Source: Bacteroidales bacterium (GTDB taxonomy: Bacteria > Bacteroidota > Bacteroidia > Bacteroidales > UBA12077). Taken from it: a DNA stretch of 17,243 nt. This document shows positions 15,281 to 17,243 of the stretch, one piece after another; the stretch's first letter is position 1, and every line of letters begins with the position of its first letter. Both the position numbers and the translations under genes were made by a program. The notes under the pieces are model-generated. The model searched no databases. It had not been told where the DNA came from and saw only the letters and a list, made by a program, of their open reading frames with translations. The DNA lies in assembly GCA_003446015.1 (NCBI GenBank), contig DMBU01000001.1:1-17243 (forward strand), read 5' to 3'.

Positions 15281-15316
15281 AAAGAAAATTGCAAGACCTT
15301 GCTTGCAATTTTCTTT
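15281..15316 (-). terminator. Strong terminator after the nickel SOD gene
   Basis: A perfect 15-bp stem (15281-15295 with 15302-15316) around a 6-base loop, accttg. On the minus strand it is followed by a T-rich stretch. It lies 15 bases beyond the SOD stop and isolates that gene from the lipoprotein-barrel unit, whose promoter must lie within 15183-15280. Confidence 0.9.
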
Positions 15317-15330
15317 ATGTACCGTAAATT

Positions 15331-15807
15331 CTATTCATGTTTGTGAAAGTAGGATTCTTCAAAAGCATTAATGGTAAGATTTAGCTTTTCAATGTACTGC
15401 AAATCGGTTGTTTGTTTAGCTTTCATTGAATAAACCAATAACTCGTGTAGTAAAGAAAGATGTTTGATGTACTTTTCATACATTTCTTTTTTATCAGGTT
15501 CTACAGGGATTATGCGTTGATGCAAAAAATATTGGCTTACAATTTCTTGTAATTTATTTGCATGATCTTCTTTATTGTTTACCCATCGAACAATTTGATT
15601 GTAGTTTAAAGGCTCTTCGTTGGATAGCTTAATGATCATTTTCATCGATTTCTCAATCGTAGTAATATGTTCTTTAATTAATTCAATGCGCAAGGTGTCT
15701 TCATAAATACCACATGGAATCTCACAATGAGCATTAGCTTTTTTTGTTAAGTTAAAAGAAAGTAATGTTAAAAAAGCAATAAAATAAAGTTGTTTTAAAT
15801 TCTTCAT
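15331..15807 (-). CDS. sodN: Secreted nickel superoxide dismutase
   Basis: 158 residues from the ATG at 15807; an ATG eight codons upstream is possible, but MKNLKQLYFIAFL is the normal signal-peptide start. The signal ends KKANA, and the next residues are HCEIPCGIY, the nickel-hook motif (H-C-x-x-P-C-G-x-Y) of NiSOD. His1, Cys2 and Cys6 of the mature protein ligate nickel, and Tyr9 shapes the substrate channel. The remaining 123 residues are helical, with NNKEDHANKLQEIVSQYF matching the central helix of the family. The mature length of 132 is slightly above the classic 117. Cleavage after AxA by signal peptidase I would expose His1 exactly, a job done by the SodX protease in actinobacteria and cyanobacteria. 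It converts superoxide to oxygen and peroxide, here probably in the periplasm. It has its own terminator. Confidence 0.9.
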   Translation of the reverse strand: MKNLKQLYFIAFLTLLSFNLTKKANAHCEIPCGIYEDTLRIELIKEHITTIEKSMKMIIKLSNEEPLNYNQIVRWVNNKEDHANKLQEIVSQYFLHQRIIPVEPDKKEMYEKYIKHLSLLHELLVYSMKAKQTTDLQYIEKLNLTINAFEESYFHKHE

Positions 15808-15899
15808 AATTATGTATTTTAAATTTGACATTTACTATATAAGCATTTAAGAATGAATTTTGTTCACTTAGAATTTAGAAGCATTTAAAAACCATTTAA

Positions 15900-17102
15900 T
15901 TATTCACTTGTCATTAAAAATAAGGGTTGTAATTCAAAGCTTTTATAAAAAGGTCTTAATCGTTCTGTATTATAGTGTTTCTGAACGTTTACTAATTTCT
16001 TGGAGTTTTCAATAACCTCTATGGGTAAATTATCATAACGACCATTCTTTAAGACTACTAATCTGCCATGTATTCCTTTAAGAATTAAGTCTAAAGCAAG
16101 ATTACCATATGCCATAGGTACAATTGAATCAATGGCATCGGGATCTCCGCCACGAACCAAATAACCTAGTTTCTGATTGATAACTCCAATAGGCCGACCT
16201 TTGCAGCAATTTGCAGAATGTTCAATTAGTTTAGCCGAAACCAAATCTCCAATTCCGCCAAGTTTAGCATGTCCGTACGGATCTTTAATATCATTTTCAA
16301 AGATCATTTCTCCGTCTTCGAACATGGCACCTTCCGAAACTAATACAACTGAATATTTACTTGGATTATTTGCCCGGTCTTCAATAAGTAGTTCGGTAAG
16401 TTTTTCAATTTTAAATTTATATTCGGGAATTACACATCGATTTGCTGCTCCTGCCATTGTAGGCAACATAGCTGTGAAACCCGCATATCGGCCAAATACT
16501 TCGAGAACAAGAAAACGTTCGTGCGAACCCGCACTCGTACGCAGATTATGCGTTATTTGAATGGTTCGGGTTACGCAGGTGCTGAAACCAATACAGTAGT
16601 CGGTACCTGGAACATCGTTGTCCATGGTTTTTGGTATAGCTACTACTTTTACTCCTTCGCGATATAATCGAACAGCATAACTCAAGGTGTCATCACCACC
16701 AATGGGAATTAAATATTCTATTCCTAAAAATTGCAAATTCTTAAGTACTTCTGGAGTAAGATCATTCCGAGGTTTTTTATATTTTTCTTTTAAATGTTCG
16801 GGCACATTCCAGTTTGCAACTTTGCTGGGGTTTGTTCTGGATGAATGTAAAAATGTACCTCCCGAACGACCGGCTTTATTCACCCTGTTTTCGGTGAGTA
16901 TCTCATAACATTCGGAATTATCGGCATCCTTATCTCGAATCATGTCAACCAGGCCCATCCAGCCCCGACGAATTCCAATAACCTCGAAACCTTCACGAAG
17001 AGCTCTAATTGTTACTGCCCTAATCGCTGGATTTAACCCTGGAACATCACCGCCACCTGTTAGAATTGCAATTTTGCCTTTGCGTTTTTCATTTTTTATC
17101 AT
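15900..17102 (-). CDS. 6-phosphofructokinase, probably pyrophosphate-dependent
   Basis: 400 residues, the size of the longer single-domain PFK group. The enzyme phosphorylates fructose 6-phosphate at C1 in glycolysis; the PPi form is reversible. Key segments are TGGGDVPGLN (15-24), SGGTFLHSSR (80-89), IGGDDT (134-139), PKTMDND (157-163) with catalytic base Asp161, and EVFGRYAGF (201-209) of the sugar-phosphate site. Asp138 and Lys158 occupy the positions that are Gly104 and Gly124 in ATP-dependent E. coli PfkA. Asp plus Lys there is the established signature of PPi-dependent enzymes, since they block ATP and bind PPi. It is a single gene with 141 bases of noncoding sequence upstream to the window edge and is separated from the SOD gene by 92 bases. 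ATP use cannot be fully excluded without assay. Confidence 0.92.
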   Translation of the reverse strand: MIKNEKRKGKIAILTGGGDVPGLNPAIRAVTIRALREGFEVIGIRRGWMGLVDMIRDKDADNSECYEILTENRVNKAGRSGGTFLHSSRTNPSKVANWNVPEHLKEKYKKPRNDLTPEVLKNLQFLGIEYLIPIGGDDTLSYAVRLYREGVKVVAIPKTMDNDVPGTDYCIGFSTCVTRTIQITHNLRTSAGSHERFLVLEVFGRYAGFTAMLPTMAGAANRCVIPEYKFKIEKLTELLIEDRANNPSKYSVVLVSEGAMFEDGEMIFENDIKDPYGHAKLGGIGDLVSAKLIEHSANCCKGRPIGVINQKLGYLVRGGDPDAIDSIVPMAYGNLALDLILKGIHGRLVVLKNGRYDNLPIEVIENSKKLVNVQKHYNTERLRPFYKSFELQPLFLMTSE

Positions 17103-17243
17103 AGTCCTAAAATTTTGAATGAACAGTAAACTATGAAAATTACAAAAAAAAGAGGGTGATGTAAAGTAAATAGCTAATTATTACTGAAATAATTAAGAAC
17201 AGATTGTGCTGCAACGTAAATTATAGCACTTACCCCAACCGTA

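Noticed and set aside
15183..15308. TTG-initiated extension of the PCMD lipoprotein
   Set aside because: It would place about 42 residues before a perfect lipoprotein signal and overlap the nickel SOD terminator.
17103..17243. Short dyad gtgct/agcac near the right edge and a TAATTTTC promoter-like string upstream of the phosphofructokinase gene
   Set aside because: The stem is only five pairs and the promoter string lacks a -33 match; both are within chance for AT-rich DNA.

Overview
The window is AT-rich bacterial DNA that I assign to the Bacteroidota. Supporting signs are signal peptides ending just before Gln, SPII lipoproteins with acidic residues after the Cys, a PCMD-type lipoprotein, a UPF0316 protein, a short membrane protein of the DUF6122 type, poor Shine-Dalgarno sequences, and a candidate TAnnTTTG promoter. 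A marine or anaerobic member of the Bacteroidales/Marinilabiliales fits the gene mix, but that placement is a guess.

The left 10.3 kb (1-10325, + strand) is a head-to-tail array of five paralogous fibre-like secreted proteins; the first is cut by the window edge. The complete members share one plan: signal peptide; an about 110-residue N-terminal module that recurs in Bacteroidota surface proteins; a DTLFVVKD...FAVFPDGAQVIVNE linker; three 40-residue units built on the invariant 16-mer KGKVGGFAVSGRSPSK; a head of 10 to 22 copies of a 17-residue NxFIGxxAGxxxxxGxx repeat that I read as a YadA-like left-handed beta-roll; and a C-terminal tip. In genes 1-4 the tip is a peptidase S74 (endosialidase-type) intramolecular chaperone with a Ser-x4-Lys dyad and a coiled coil. 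In gene 5 it is an unrelated short cap. The genes are mosaics of one another. The 16-mer is identical in protein in all 15 visible copies but different in DNA in every copy. This array is the most unusual feature here and probably encodes trimeric surface or extracellular fibres.

A bidirectional terminator separates the array from a convergent hsp20 small heat-shock gene. A 431-bp gap with a nested palindromic element leads to trmD (+), which overlaps the tail of a small convergent membrane protein gene. Then, all on the minus strand, come a UPF0316/DUF2179 membrane protein, a two-gene unit (PCMD lipoprotein followed by an outer-membrane beta-barrel), a secreted nickel superoxide dismutase, and a phosphofructokinase whose specificity residues indicate pyrophosphate use.

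The intergenic gaps at 10847-11277, 12270-12529 and 13127-13389 hold palindromic, MITE/REP-like elements. No transposase, tRNA, rRNA or CRISPR array is visible. The right-hand genes look like ordinary chromosomal housekeeping and envelope genes; nothing in them ties functionally to the fibre array.
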